From DATDIC01 sp963777625 (GTDB lineage: Bacteria; Pseudomonadota; Alphaproteobacteria; Acetobacterales; Acetobacteraceae): a stretch of DNA of 64,000 nucleotides. The stretch is from the NCBI GenBank assembly GCA_963777625.1, contig CAVZRO010000011.1, positions 62,001 through 126,000 on the forward strand, in the 5' to 3' direction. This document shows, in pieces, positions 33,751-42,789 of the stretch (its first letter is position 1; every line of letters starts with the position of its first letter). The translations under genes and the position numbers were made by a program. The notes beneath the pieces were generated by a model. The model worked only from the letters and a program-made list of their open reading frames with translations, had not been told where the DNA came from and did not search any database.

Positions 33751-36248
33751 GCCGGACGCCCGAACAGGCTCGGCTGGCGCGGGGTGCCGGAGCGCCGTGC
33801 CAGGTTGGCGCGATGCACTGGCGGCACCGATCGGGACGCGGGTGGTTCGGCGTCGCCGGTCGCCTCGGCGATGATCGCCTCGGCTTCGGCCAGCAGCTTT
33901 TCTTCGTCGGCGTCCGACCGCACGCTCTCGCGGCCGATCTCCAGCAGCACCGGAACCGCCAGCGGCGAGACCCGCGACAGCGCCATGTGCACGATCCGTC
34001 CCTTCACCCGGCGCAGCATTCCGGCGATGCGCGCGAGATCGATCAGTCCCGATGCCGCATCCGCGCGGGTGGCGCGCAGCAGGATATGATCCGGCTGATG
34101 CTTGCGCAGCACGTCGTAGATCAGGTCGCTGTTCACGGTGACCTGCCGCCGGTTCTTCTCCGCGCCCGGATGGTGCCGCTCGATCAGCCCGGCGATCACC
34201 GCCACGTTGCGGAAGGTGCGCTTGAGCATGGAACTGTCGGCCATCCAGGCTTCCAGATCGTCGCCGAGCATGTCTTCCTCGAACAGCCGGGCGACATTCA
34301 GCGGCTGTTCCGCCGACCAGATGCCCAGCACGTAATCGGTCGCCACGAACCCCAGGGGAGCGAAGCCCGCGCGCTCCATGCGCTTGGTGATCAGCATGCC
34401 CAGCGTCTGGTGCGCATTGCGGCCCTCGAAGCAGTAGGCCACGAGGTACCAGCGGCCGCCGCGCGGAAACGTCTCCACCAGCAGGTCGTTGCGGCCCGGC
34501 AGGCGCGAGCGCGCCCGTTGCAGGCGCAACCAGTCCTGCACGGGTTCGGGAAACACGTGCCAGCTTGCGGGGTCCTGCAGCAGGCCGCGGACACGGTTGG
34601 CGAGATTGGTGGTGAGCGGCAGGCGGCCACCTTCATAGGCGGGGACCATCGGTTCCCCGCTGCCGCCTTCCATGACCTCCGCGACCGTTTCGTGCACGCG
34701 GACGAAGCGCAGCAGCCGGCCGGCAAACATGAAGGTGTCGCCGGGCCGGAGGAGGTTGATGAAATACTCCTCAACTTCGCCCAGGATGGGTCCGAAGCGG
34801 CGCTTGCCGACGAGACGCACCTTCAGCAACGGGGCCTCGACGATGGTGCCGATATTCATGCGATGCTGGCGCGCGATGCGCTCCGAGCGGACGTGCACGC
34901 GGCCTTCTGAATCGCGGAACAGTTTGCGGTAGCGTTCGTAGGCGGCGAGCGCATAGCCGCCATTCTCCACGAAGGTCAGCACGTCGTCGAAATCCTTGCG
35001 CGTGACGGCAGCGTAGGGCGCGGCACGATGGATTTCGGCGTAGGCGTCGTCGGGGTGGAACGGGGCGGAGCAGGCCATCCCGAGCAGATGCTGGGCCAGC
35101 ACGTCCAGCCCGCCGGGGCGCGGTGGATCGCCGTCCAGTTCCTGCGCGGCCACGCCCAGAATGGCGGCTTCGCATTCCAGGACTTCGAAGCGGTTGGCGG
35201 GTACCAGCACCGCCTGACTGGCTTCGTCCATGCGGTGGTTGGCGCGGCCGACCCGTTGCAGCAAGCGGGAAACGCCCTTCGGCGCGCCGAGCTGGATCAC
35301 CTGGTCCACGCCGCCCCAGTCGATGCCGAGATCGAGCGAGGAGGTGGCGACGACGGCGCGCAGCTTGCCTTCCGCCATCGCCGCTTCCACGCGGCGGCGC
35401 TGGGCCACTTCCAGGCTGCCATGATGCAGCGCGATCGGCAGGGTGGGCTCGTTCAGCTTCCACAGGGCCTGGAACATCAGCTCGGCCTGGGCGCGGGTGT
35501 TGACGAACACGATGGTCATGCCGGCGGCGCGGATGCGCGCCATCACCTGCGGCGCGGCCTCCAGTCCCATGTGGCCGGACCAGGAGAGCGGGCCGGAGGG
35601 AAGCTCCATCCGCAGCTCCGGCGGGGCGCCGTCGGCGACGGTGATCCGATGGGCGGCGCCGACATAGGCGGCGATGGCATCCGGGTGGGCGACGGTGGCG
35701 GAGAGGCCGACGCGGCGAAGTGCTGGGGCCAGTGCGACCAGGCGCTCCGCGCAGAGGGCGAGCTGGTCGCCGCGCTTGGTACCGGCCAGCGCGTGCACCT
35801 CGTCCATGATCAGGCAGCGCAGCCCGGCGAACATGGCCGGTGCGTCGGCGAGCGACAGCAGCACGGCGAGGCTTTCCGGCGTGGTCAGCAGGATGTGCGG
35901 GGGGGCTTGGCGCTGGCGTGCGCGGCGATTGGCCGGCGTGTCGCCGGTACGGGTCTCCATGGTGACGGGCAGGTGCATTTCCTGCACCGGCTGCGTCAGG
36001 TTGCGGGCAATGTCAGTCGCCAGCGCCTTCAGCGGGCTGACATAGAGCGTGTGCAGGCCGTGATGCGGCGTTTCGCCGAGTTCCACCAGGGTGGGCAAGA
36101 AGCCCGCCAGCGTCTTGCCGCCACCGGTCGGCGCGATCAGCAACACGCTGGTTCCGTCGCGCGCCGCATCCAGCATGGCGAGCTGGTGCGGACGCGGCGT
36201 CCAGCCGCGGCGCGCGAACCAGTCGGCGAAGACCGGCGGCAGCATCAT
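33747..36248 (-). CDS. Ligase-associated DEXH-box helicase (Lhr-like)
   Basis: The 833-residue superfamily 2 helicase has Walker A LLIAPTGGGKTLAGFLP (residues about 35-50), Walker B LIMDEVHALAGTKRGDQL, the SATVAHPD motif III, VATSSLDLGIDWGGVDQVIQ and QRVGRANHR motif VI, followed by the long C-terminal region shared with Lhr-core proteins. It probably unwinds DNA or RNA-DNA hybrids during repair together with PdeM. I chose the ATG at 36248 (MMLPPVFADWF); longer frames run into a dispersed hairpin repeat (MPAKAGIQ). Confidence 0.94.
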   Translation of the reverse strand: MMLPPVFADWFARRGWTPRPHQLAMLDAARDGTSVLLIAPTGGGKTLAGFLPTLVELGETPHHGLHTLYVSPLKALATDIARNLTQPVQEMHLPVTMETRTGDTPANRRARQRQAPPHILLTTPESLAVLLSLADAPAMFAGLRCLIMDEVHALAGTKRGDQLALCAERLVALAPALRRVGLSATVAHPDAIAAYVGAAHRITVADGAPPELRMELPSGPLSWSGHMGLEAAPQVMARIRAAGMTIVFVNTRAQAELMFQALWKLNEPTLPIALHHGSLEVAQRRRVEAAMAEGKLRAVVATSSLDLGIDWGGVDQVIQLGAPKGVSRLLQRVGRANHRMDEASQAVLVPANRFEVLECEAAILGVAAQELDGDPPRPGGLDVLAQHLLGMACSAPFHPDDAYAEIHRAAPYAAVTRKDFDDVLTFVENGGYALAAYERYRKLFRDSEGRVHVRSERIARQHRMNIGTIVEAPLLKVRLVGKRRFGPILGEVEEYFINLLRPGDTFMFAGRLLRFVRVHETVAEVMEGGSGEPMVPAYEGGRLPLTTNLANRVRGLLQDPASWHVFPEPVQDWLRLQRARSRLPGRNDLLVETFPRGGRWYLVAYCFEGRNAHQTLGMLITKRMERAGFAPLGFVATDYVLGIWSAEQPLNVARLFEEDMLGDDLEAWMADSSMLKRTFRNVAVIAGLIERHHPGAEKNRRQVTVNSDLIYDVLRKHQPDHILLRATRADAASGLIDLARIAGMLRRVKGRIVHMALSRVSPLAVPVLLEIGRESVRSDADEEKLLAEAEAIIAEATGDAEPPASRSVPPVHRANLARRSGTPRQPSLFGRPA

Positions 36249-36302
36249 GCCGACGGGACTACGGTGCTCATGCCAGACCGCGTTGAGCATGACGGCTCTC
36301 GC

Positions 36303-36355
36303 CTGGATGCCCGCTTTCGCGGGCATGACAGGTTGGGGCATGACAGGTTGAGAGT
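36303..36355. repeat. Dispersed hairpin repeat (GCCCGCTTTCGCGGGC type)
   Basis: GATGCCCGCTTTCGCGGGCATG at 36307-36327 is a compensated variant of the ATTCCCGC hairpin: both arms changed together. A partial GGGGCATGACAGG follows. The remaining bases to 36475 show nothing further. Confidence 0.8.
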
Positions 36356-36475
36356 CTTCGTCCGTGCAGTCTGGTATCGACCCATCGGGATGGGATAGGG
36401 GAAAACGCGGTCCGGACGCCAGACCGCGTGCAGTACGAGCTAAGCGGCGATGAGGCTGTTCGCGCGAGATGCGTG

Positions 36476-37813
36476 CTAGCGGCTATATGTCTGCAACTCC
36501 CCTTCGGCCCACGCGATGACCTGATCGACGGACTGACCGCCTGGGCCGAGCCGCGCGATCATCATCGGCATGGTCGCACTGGTGTAGATCTGCACCGCAA
36601 TATCCGGTGGTGCCGGATAGCCGGCCACGATCAACTCCGCGTGATGGAACGGCTTGACGGGGTAGTTGTAGAGCACCCCAGGTGGCGGTGCTTCCTGCTC
36701 CCACACGTCGAAATCCGTCATGCTCTGGAATGGGGGAATGTCGTAGCCGTTGCTGGCGTCGGCGAGCTGGTGCACCTGCTCACGCTGCGACAGGTACTCG
36801 ATCAGGTCCTTGGCCGCAGACTTGTTCCTGCCGAAGTTCCACACCCCGTAGAATTGCGGGTTGTATGGGACGAAACGGCCTGCCGATCCTTTGGGATTGG
36901 GGAATTCCCAGCAGTTTTCGGCAACCTGCGGAGCATCGGTTTTAGCCACCGACCAGGTGGAGGGCGCATCGAAGATCAGCGCCGCCTTGCCTGAGATCAG
37001 GGCTCGGTTGTTGCCGGCGCCGTCCCAGCCGAACACGCTGGGATCGAGAAACCTGACCAGCTTCTGCGCGTAGGTGAGCACCTGACGCACGGGTTCCGAG
37101 CGCACCGTGATCTGCCCCTTGGCATCCACCAACTGCGCGCCGAAGCCGGCGAACAGCGATCCGCACCAGTCCACCGCGTCGCCGTTGTTGCTCAGCGTCA
37201 GTCCCAGCGGCATGCCGGCCGTCTGGCATTTCTGGGCGATCGGTAGCAAATCGTCCCAGTTCCACGCTTCGGATTCGGGCGTGTGGATGGGTTTTGCCGG
37301 ATACATGGCCTGCACGTCGACGCCGCAATGCTGCTTCAGCACGTCCGAGCGCACGAGGCTCGCCATGTTCTTGCTCATGCGGGCGGTGGGCACGGCGCGC
37401 CAAGTCCCTTTGACCTTCGCAAGATAGGTGGCTGTATTGTTAGGGTCGCCATATTTCGCGATCAGCCGGCCCATCACGTCGTCCATCGGTTCAAGCTGAT
37501 CGGCGTACTGGTGCACCATCCAAGTGGCGTAGCTCAGCATGTCGTGGCCGGTGTGCACCACCAATTCGGCCGCCATCATTTCCAGGTTGGTGCCGGTCAG
37601 GTACGCGACCTGCACATCGACCTTGTTCTTGTCCGACCAGGCGGCGATGAGCTGGCTCATTTTGGTGTCGCCGGCCCTCACCCAGTGATCGGTGACGCCG
37701 ATATTGAGCTTGCCGGCCGCGCCCGCGGTGCGGATATGCACCAGGGGCAGCGCGGTGGCGGCGGCGCCCAGTTTCAGCATCCGGCGGCGGCCAATCGGTT
37801 TCGTCTGGATCAT
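36476..37813 (-). CDS. Extracellular sugar-type solute-binding protein (family 1), Tat signal
   Basis: The 445-residue protein has a twin-arginine-like signal peptide (MIQTKPIGRRRMLKLGAAATALPL), then LNIGVTDHWVRAGDTKMSQLIAAW and GWDGAGNNRALISGKAALIFDAPS and C-terminal RLGPGGQSVDQVIAWAEGEL, the organisation of family-1 carbohydrate-binding proteins. The export through Tat suggests it folds before transport. No permease or ATPase genes lie next to it, so the transporter is encoded elsewhere. It follows the LLM oxidoreductase gene by 53 bp on the same strand. A start at 37831 would add six residues. Confidence 0.88.
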   Translation of the reverse strand: MIQTKPIGRRRMLKLGAAATALPLVHIRTAGAAGKLNIGVTDHWVRAGDTKMSQLIAAWSDKNKVDVQVAYLTGTNLEMMAAELVVHTGHDMLSYATWMVHQYADQLEPMDDVMGRLIAKYGDPNNTATYLAKVKGTWRAVPTARMSKNMASLVRSDVLKQHCGVDVQAMYPAKPIHTPESEAWNWDDLLPIAQKCQTAGMPLGLTLSNNGDAVDWCGSLFAGFGAQLVDAKGQITVRSEPVRQVLTYAQKLVRFLDPSVFGWDGAGNNRALISGKAALIFDAPSTWSVAKTDAPQVAENCWEFPNPKGSAGRFVPYNPQFYGVWNFGRNKSAAKDLIEYLSQREQVHQLADASNGYDIPPFQSMTDFDVWEQEAPPPGVLYNYPVKPFHHAELIVAGYPAPPDIAVQIYTSATMPMMIARLGPGGQSVDQVIAWAEGELQTYSR

Positions 37814-37866
37814 CCTGTTCGTTCTCCCCACTCTCGCTGTACCGCGTCAGCGCGTCCGGCAATCGT

Positions 37867-38688
37867 TCATCCCGCTGCCACGCGTCCAACTCCGGCGATC
37901 ACGCTGTCCCAGTCGTCCACTTCCCGGTTCTCCGGCGCGACCATCACGTGGTCGATGCCGATTGCCGAAAAGGCGTCGATACGGGCATGCAGCTCGCCAA
38001 CATCGCGGCCATTCCAATGCGTGCGCATGGAGACGGTGAAGCTCGGTTCTGGGCGCTCCGCGCGCAGGCGGCGAATGATCGGGGCGGCTTCTTCGGGTGT
38101 GTGCCGGCTGCCGTGCCAGCCATCGGCGATGCGGATCGTACGCTTCAGCGCGGCGTCGGAACTGCCGCCGAGCCAGATCGGGATCGGGCTGACGGGCAGC
38201 GGCGCCATCGTCATGTCGGTGATCTCGGCGGGGATGTATTTGCTTGCGAATGTGACGGGATCCTGGGTCCATACCGCGCGCATCATGGCGATGCCTTCGT
38301 CCATGCGGCGGCCGCGTTCTCGGAACGGCACGCCGAGGGCGGCGAATTCGGGTTCCAGCCAGCCGACGCCGGCGCCCAGGATCAGGCGGCCGTCGGACAG
38401 GTTGTGCAGCGTCGCCAGTTCCTTTGCCAGGGGCAGCGGGTGGCGCATGGGCAGCACCAGGACGCTGGTGCCCAGGCGCACCCGTTGCGTGACCGCGGCG
38501 ACCCAGGTCAAGGTCAGGACGGGATCGTAGAACAGCGGCGATCGGGGGAACTGCGCACGCGGCACGATGATGTGTTCGCTGACCCAGACGTCGTGCAGGC
38601 CGATCAACTCGGCGTGGAGCGCAAAGCGGCGAATCAGGTCGGGTCGTGCCTGCTCGCCGGCATGCGGCAGATGAATGCCGAACAGCAT
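37867..38688 (-). CDS. LLM-class (F420/FMN-type) oxidoreductase
   Basis: The 273-residue luciferase-fold protein starts MLFGIHLPHAGEQARPDLIR and has HDVWVSEHIIVPRAQFP, VRLGTSVLVLPMRHPLPLAK, the GVGWLEPEFAALGVPFRERG block and PIWLGGSSDAALKRTIRIAD. These features match the F420-dependent-like subfamily of LLM oxidoreductases; in this lineage FMN or F420 use cannot be decided. It may oxidise the ligand of the solute-binding protein encoded just downstream. The ATG at 38688 was chosen because the first strand follows directly. Confidence 0.9.
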   Translation of the reverse strand: MLFGIHLPHAGEQARPDLIRRFALHAELIGLHDVWVSEHIIVPRAQFPRSPLFYDPVLTLTWVAAVTQRVRLGTSVLVLPMRHPLPLAKELATLHNLSDGRLILGAGVGWLEPEFAALGVPFRERGRRMDEGIAMMRAVWTQDPVTFASKYIPAEITDMTMAPLPVSPIPIWLGGSSDAALKRTIRIADGWHGSRHTPEEAAPIIRRLRAERPEPSFTVSMRTHWNGRDVGELHARIDAFSAIGIDHVMVAPENREVDDWDSVIAGVGRVAAG

Positions 38689-38821
38689 CGATGGGTTCCT
38701 CTTCGGACTTGGGCATGGGTCGGTTGAGGGACCATCCGGCAACCGCGCACGTGCGTCCAGCGATCGGGGCCGGCGGGGGTCGCGTCGTCGGGGCGAAGCA
38801 GGGACTTTGGTGGCAGTGGCT

Positions 38822-38935
38822 GGATTCCCGCTTTCGCGGGAATGACCGGGGACGCGGGGATGACGGGGAGCGTGCGGTGACGGGGGGCGCGGAGGACGGG
38901 GGGCGCGGAGGACGGGGGGCGCGGGAGGACGGATT
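38822..38935. repeat. Hairpin repeat and 16-bp G-rich tandem repeat
   Basis: ATTCCCGCTTTCGCGGGAAT (38823-38842) is followed by degenerate GATGACGGGG units and about three copies of GGACGGGGGGCGCGGA (38890-38935). It lies between the divergent LLM and prpE genes; the prpE ribosome-binding site GGGAGG is at about 39020. No gene is seen between 38689 and 39031. Confidence 0.8.
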
Positions 38936-39031
38936 GGGTCCGTTGGCTCGTGACGAGGCCGTACGGAGTGATCCTCGTTGCGGGGCTTTCGTTGTGGCGC
39001 GATGGTGGAGGGCGAATTGGGAGGTCGTCAC

Positions 39032-41230
39032 ATGGATGATATCGCACCCACCTCCGCCTATGCCGCTGCGTATGCGGCCTGGGAGCGCGATCCGGAGACC
39101 TGGTGGGCGGACATCGCCGAGGGCATCAGTTGGGATCGGAGATGGGATCGCGTGTTCGATCCGGCATCCGGGCCGTATGGAAGCTGGTTTCCCGGCGGTT
39201 CGCTCAATACCTGCTTCAATTGCATCGACCGGCACGTCGCGGCGGGACGTGGCGCGCAGCCGGCGCTGATCTGGGACAGCCCGATAAGCGGGCGGCGCGC
39301 CACCTTCACCTATGCCGACATGCAGCGACGAACCGCGAAGATGGCCGGAGCTCTGGCGGCGTTGGGCGTGCGTCGGGGCGATCGCGTCGTGATCTACATG
39401 CCGATGGTGCCGGAAGCGGCGATCGCCATGCTGGCCTGCGCACGGATGGGGGCCGTCCACTCGGTGGTGTTCGGCGGGTTCGCGGCCGCCGAGCTGGCGT
39501 CCCGTATCGCTGATGCGCGACCGAAAGCGATCATCTCGGCGAGCTGCGGGCTCGAGCCGGGGCGTGTGGTGCTCTACAAGCCGCTGCTCGACGCGGCCAT
39601 CGATCTGTCGCCGCACAAGCCCGATGCGTGCCTGATTCTACAGCGGGACGAGGCGAAGGCTGAGCTGATCCCGGGCCGTGACCATGATCTGCTGGAAGCG
39701 GAAGCGGCGGCCTTACCGCTCGATCCCGTGCCGGTGGCCAGCACTGATCCACTGTACATCCTCTATACGTCCGGCACGACGGGACGGCCGAAGGGCATCG
39801 TGCGCGACAACGGCGGTCATGCGGTCGCGCTGTGGAACTCGATGCGCATGATCTATGGCGTCGATGCGGGCGATGTGTACTGGGCGGCGTCCGATGTCGG
39901 CTGGGTCGTCGGGCACAGCTATATCGTGTATGCGCCGCTGCTGCGCGGCTGCACGAGCATCATGTACGAGGGCAAGCCGGTCGGTACGCCGGATGCGGGC
40001 GCGTTCTGGCGGGTGTGCGCGGAGCATCGGGTGCGGGTGATGTTCACCGCGCCGACCGCGATGCGCGCGATCAAGCAGCAGGACCCGGACGGCAAGCAGA
40101 TGGCGCGGCACGATCTGTCCCGATTGGAGACATTGTTCCTGGCCGGCGAGCGTTGCGATCCGCCGACCGCGGTGTGGGCGACCGAGCGGCTTGGAAAACC
40201 GGTGGTGGATCACTGGTGGCAGACCGAGACCGGGTGGGCGATCACCGCCGGGTTTCGCCAGTTCGGTTTGTTTCCTTTCAAACCGGGTTCAGGAGGCCGG
40301 GCGTGTCCAGGGCATCATCTGGCGGCGCTGGATGAACATGGCGCGCCGGTTGCGGCCGGAGAGACCGGGAACCTGTGCGTGCGGCTGCCGCTGCCTCCGG
40401 GCTGCGCGCCGACGCTGTGGGGGAACGATGCAGGATATCGCTCGGCTTACCTGGCCGATTTTCCGGGCTGGTACCGCAGCGGCGACGCCGGCAGCATCGA
40501 TGCGGACGGCGATGTCTGGGTGATGGGTCGCACCGACGACGTGATCAACGTCGCCGGCCATCGGCTTTCGACGGGGGCAATGGAGGAGGTGCTGGCAGCT
40601 CACCAGGATGTCGCCGAATGCGCAGTGGTGGGGGTGAAGGACGAGCTGAAGGGGCAGGTGCCGATCGGGTTCGCGGTGCTGAAGGCGGGCGTGAACCGGC
40701 CGGAGGCGGAGATTGCGAGGGAGTTGGTTGGGTTGGTGCGTGAGCGCATCGGGCCTGTCGCTGCATTCCGCGATGCTCGCATCGTCGGGCGGCTGCCCAA
40801 GACGCGGTCCGGGAAGATTTTGCGCGCGAGTATTCGCCGCATCGCGGATGGGGAGCCGGTGAATGTTCCGGCAACCATAGAGGATCCGGCGGCGCTTGAT
40901 GAAATCAGCCGAGTGCTGAAGCGGTTTCATCGTCGGCTGAAACCGTTATGGCGGATATTTCGTGGACGATTTCATCAGCCGAGGATGACGGGTTTACGCC
41001 AAGCGGCGGGATGTTTGACTGTGCCGTCAGGTCGTCATGGGGGGCTTGAGGTCATAGGCGGCAAGAATAAGAAAGATTTAACGCAGAGGCGCAGAGGCGC
41101 AGAGAATGGAATAGGTGCTGATCCGGCTGCGCCCGCGATCGGAGAATCTCTGCGGCTCTGCGCCTCTGCGTCAGATCTTGAGCTTGCGCGTCCGACGCGG
41201 CCGTGCGGGCCTGGCCTGGGTCGGCGCTGA
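39032..41230 (+). CDS. prpE: Propionyl-CoA synthetase (AMP-forming) with repeat-derived C-terminal tail
   Basis: The 732-residue adenylate-forming enzyme activates propionate (or acetate). It has AWERDPETWWADIAEGISWD, the PrpE-type P-loop YTSGTTGRPKGIVRDNGG, the ASDVGWVVGHSYIVYAPLL segment, WWQTETGWAI and the catalytic lysine in KTRSGKILRASIRRIADG. The family normally ends near LDEISRVLKRF (residue about 632). Here the frame continues about 100 residues into intergenic DNA and through a palindromic repeat (TQRRRGAENG, RLCASASD), so the tail is not ancestral. The ATG at 39032 follows GGGAGG; the methylcitrate genes are not nearby. Confidence 0.93.
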   Translation: MDDIAPTSAYAAAYAAWERDPETWWADIAEGISWDRRWDRVFDPASGPYGSWFPGGSLNTCFNCIDRHVAAGRGAQPALIWDSPISGRRATFTYADMQRRTAKMAGALAALGVRRGDRVVIYMPMVPEAAIAMLACARMGAVHSVVFGGFAAAELASRIADARPKAIISASCGLEPGRVVLYKPLLDAAIDLSPHKPDACLILQRDEAKAELIPGRDHDLLEAEAAALPLDPVPVASTDPLYILYTSGTTGRPKGIVRDNGGHAVALWNSMRMIYGVDAGDVYWAASDVGWVVGHSYIVYAPLLRGCTSIMYEGKPVGTPDAGAFWRVCAEHRVRVMFTAPTAMRAIKQQDPDGKQMARHDLSRLETLFLAGERCDPPTAVWATERLGKPVVDHWWQTETGWAITAGFRQFGLFPFKPGSGGRACPGHHLAALDEHGAPVAAGETGNLCVRLPLPPGCAPTLWGNDAGYRSAYLADFPGWYRSGDAGSIDADGDVWVMGRTDDVINVAGHRLSTGAMEEVLAAHQDVAECAVVGVKDELKGQVPIGFAVLKAGVNRPEAEIARELVGLVRERIGPVAAFRDARIVGRLPKTRSGKILRASIRRIADGEPVNVPATIEDPAALDEISRVLKRFHRRLKPLWRIFRGRFHQPRMTGLRQAAGCLTVPSGRHGGLEVIGGKNKKDLTQRRRGAENGIGADPAAPAIGESLRLCASASDLELARPTRPCGPGLGRR
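41073..41179. repeat. Palindromic repeat with 33-nt arms inside prpE 3' end
   Basis: Arms at 41073-41105 and 41147-41179 are inverted repeats with three mismatches; the inner 25 nt match at 24 positions (ACGCAGAGGCGCAGAG...). The central 41 bases are unique. It lies within the prpE reading frame and encodes the TQRRRGAE and SLRLCASAS pieces known from repeat-derived protein tails in other bacteria. Confidence 0.92.
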
Positions 41231-41272
41231 TTCATACTTGAAGCCGGCAGAACAACCCGCCAAGTTGTCGGC

Positions 41273-41551
41273 ATGCGCTACCAACCGCCGCCGCAGATCG
41301 ATTTGGTCATGAACCGGACATTCCGGTTTCCGTCCCGCGCGTCGCTGCCGATGCGGATAGCAGGCGTCGCGATCCTGGTCGCGGTGCTGGCCGGCGCGCT
41401 GGCGGTTGCACTGCTGGCCCTCTGGCTGGTGGCGGCGCTGATCCCGATTGCCGTGGTGGCCGGTGTTGTCGCGTGGGTCGCGATCCGGTTCCAGCTCTGG
41501 CGGACGCGACGGTCATACAACGTGCCGCCGGACCTGTTCCGCGGGCGGTAG
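41273..41551 (+). CDS. Small hypothetical membrane protein
   Basis: The 92-residue protein has one long or two short transmembrane helices between residues 26 and 70 (MRIAGVAILVAVLAGALAVA, then WLVAALIPIAVVAGVVAWVA) and a basic C-terminus (QLWRTRRSYNVPPDLFRGR), so it is probably inserted with the C-terminus in the cytoplasm. I know no family function. A second ATG at 41309 would shorten it by 12 residues without affecting the helices. The translation looks protein-like, but no strong ribosome-binding site is visible. Confidence 0.6.
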   Translation: MRYQPPPQIDLVMNRTFRFPSRASLPMRIAGVAILVAVLAGALAVALLALWLVAALIPIAVVAGVVAWVAIRFQLWRTRRSYNVPPDLFRGR

Positions 41552-41569
41552 GGAGCTGGTCGGGGGAGG

Positions 41570-41605
41570 GGTTGGATTCCCGCTTTCGCGGGAATGACGG
41601 GGCGC
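41570..41605. repeat. Dispersed hairpin repeat (ATTCCCGC type)
   Basis: ATTCCCGCTTTCGCGGGAAT (41576-41595) followed by GACGGGG, between the small membrane protein stop and the convergent LLM oxidoreductase. Confidence 0.88.
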
Positions 41606-41633
41606 CGCGGGGACGGCGCTTGCGCGGGGTGAT

Positions 41634-42654
41634 TCAGGCCGGGTCGGTCCGCAAGGCGAACTCCGCGGCTAATAGCGTGTAGGAGCGGCGGCGGGATTCG
41701 GGGTCGTGCAGCGTGGTCAGAATCGCGATCTCCTCCACGTTGTGCAGCTTGGCCGAGTTCTCGCAGGTGCTGCCCGACGGTTTGCGGGGTGCCGAAGATG
41801 GCGCGTTCCCGCAGCCGGGTTACGCGGACGCGTTCGCCCTCGGCGTACTCGTAGGCCGCGGCTTCCTCCGGTGACGGCAGCGCGGTGAAGACGCCGCGGT
41901 CGCGGCCAAGCCGCCACAATTCGCGGGAGGTGAACAGGCGGGCGGCTTCCTGCTCCAACTCCGCCGCCAGGGCCCAGACGCAGAGCCCGGCGTAGGGGGT
42001 CGGGTGCCGGGGACTGGGGCGGTACTGGTCCCGGTACAGCGCCAGGGCCTGCTCTGTGCCGCGTCCGTCGGTGATGAAATGGGCGAAGCAAAAGGGCAAG
42101 CCAAAATAGGCGGCGACCTGGGCGCCGTAATCCGAGCTGCCGAGGACCCAGACTTCCGGCATGGTCGGCCCTTGCGGCTGGGCCATGATGTCGCGGAACG
42201 GATGGCCTTCCACCAGCTTCTCCCCGGCAAGCCAGGCGAGCAGGTCGCGGACCTGGGCGGGGAAGTGATCGGCGGCGGTTTCCGCCAGCGGGTTCAGCGC
42301 GAAAGCGGTGCGGCCGTCCGAGCCGGGCGCGCGCCCCAGGCCGAGATCAATCCGGCCGGGCGCGATCGCCTCCAGCACCCGGAACTGCTCGGCGACCTTC
42401 AGGCTGGAATAGTGCGGCAGCATCACGCCGGCGCTGCCGACCCGGATGCGGGAGGTAGTGGCGGCGATGGCGGCGATCAGGATTTCCGGCGCGGTGCCGG
42501 CCTGGCTGGCGGAGTTGTGGTGCTCGGCCACCCAGTAGCGGGAGTAGCCGAGCGCCTCGCAATGGCGGGCGAGCGCCATGCTTTCGCGGATCGAGGTATC
42601 CGGGGACCGGCCGGTGACCACGGTCGATTGGTCCAGCACGGAGAGTTTTATCAC
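41634..42654 (-). pseudogene. LLM-class flavin monooxygenase, interrupted near its 3' end by a +1 frameshift
   Basis: Restored, this gene encodes 339 residues of the luciferase-like MsnO8-type family: MIKLSVLDQSTVVTGRSPDT, GYSRYWVAEHHNSASQAGTA, RIRVGSAGVMLPHYSSLKVA, APGRIDLGLGRAPGSDGRTA and WVLGSSDYGAQVAAYFGLPF. After VGQHLREL one extra G (near 41753) shifts the frame; without it the protein ends AKLHNVEEIAILTTLHDPES and then RRRSYTLLAAEFALRTDPA, a normal family C-terminus. FMN-dependent oxidation of a small organic substrate is expected. It is divergent from nothing nearby and is followed by repeats on both sides. Confidence 0.87.
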
Positions 42655-42745
42655 GAGGACACCTGCTTTGGGTTCGCCATGAGATTTGCCGTGGGATGCG
42701 TTTGGTCAACCGGGCGGCCGCCGTATTGGGTGGCTTCCGGCGCGA

Positions 42746-42780
42746 CCCCTCCCCTAGCCCCTCCCGCAAGGGGAGGGGAA
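42746..42780. repeat. CCCCTCCC hairpin repeat
   Basis: CCCCTCCC (42758-42765), loop GCAA, GGGGAGGGG (42770-42778). Same family as 14941-14975. It lies just after the stop of the amino-acid ABC ATPase gene and may terminate that transcript. Confidence 0.85.
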
Positions 42781-42789
42781 AGTAGAGTG

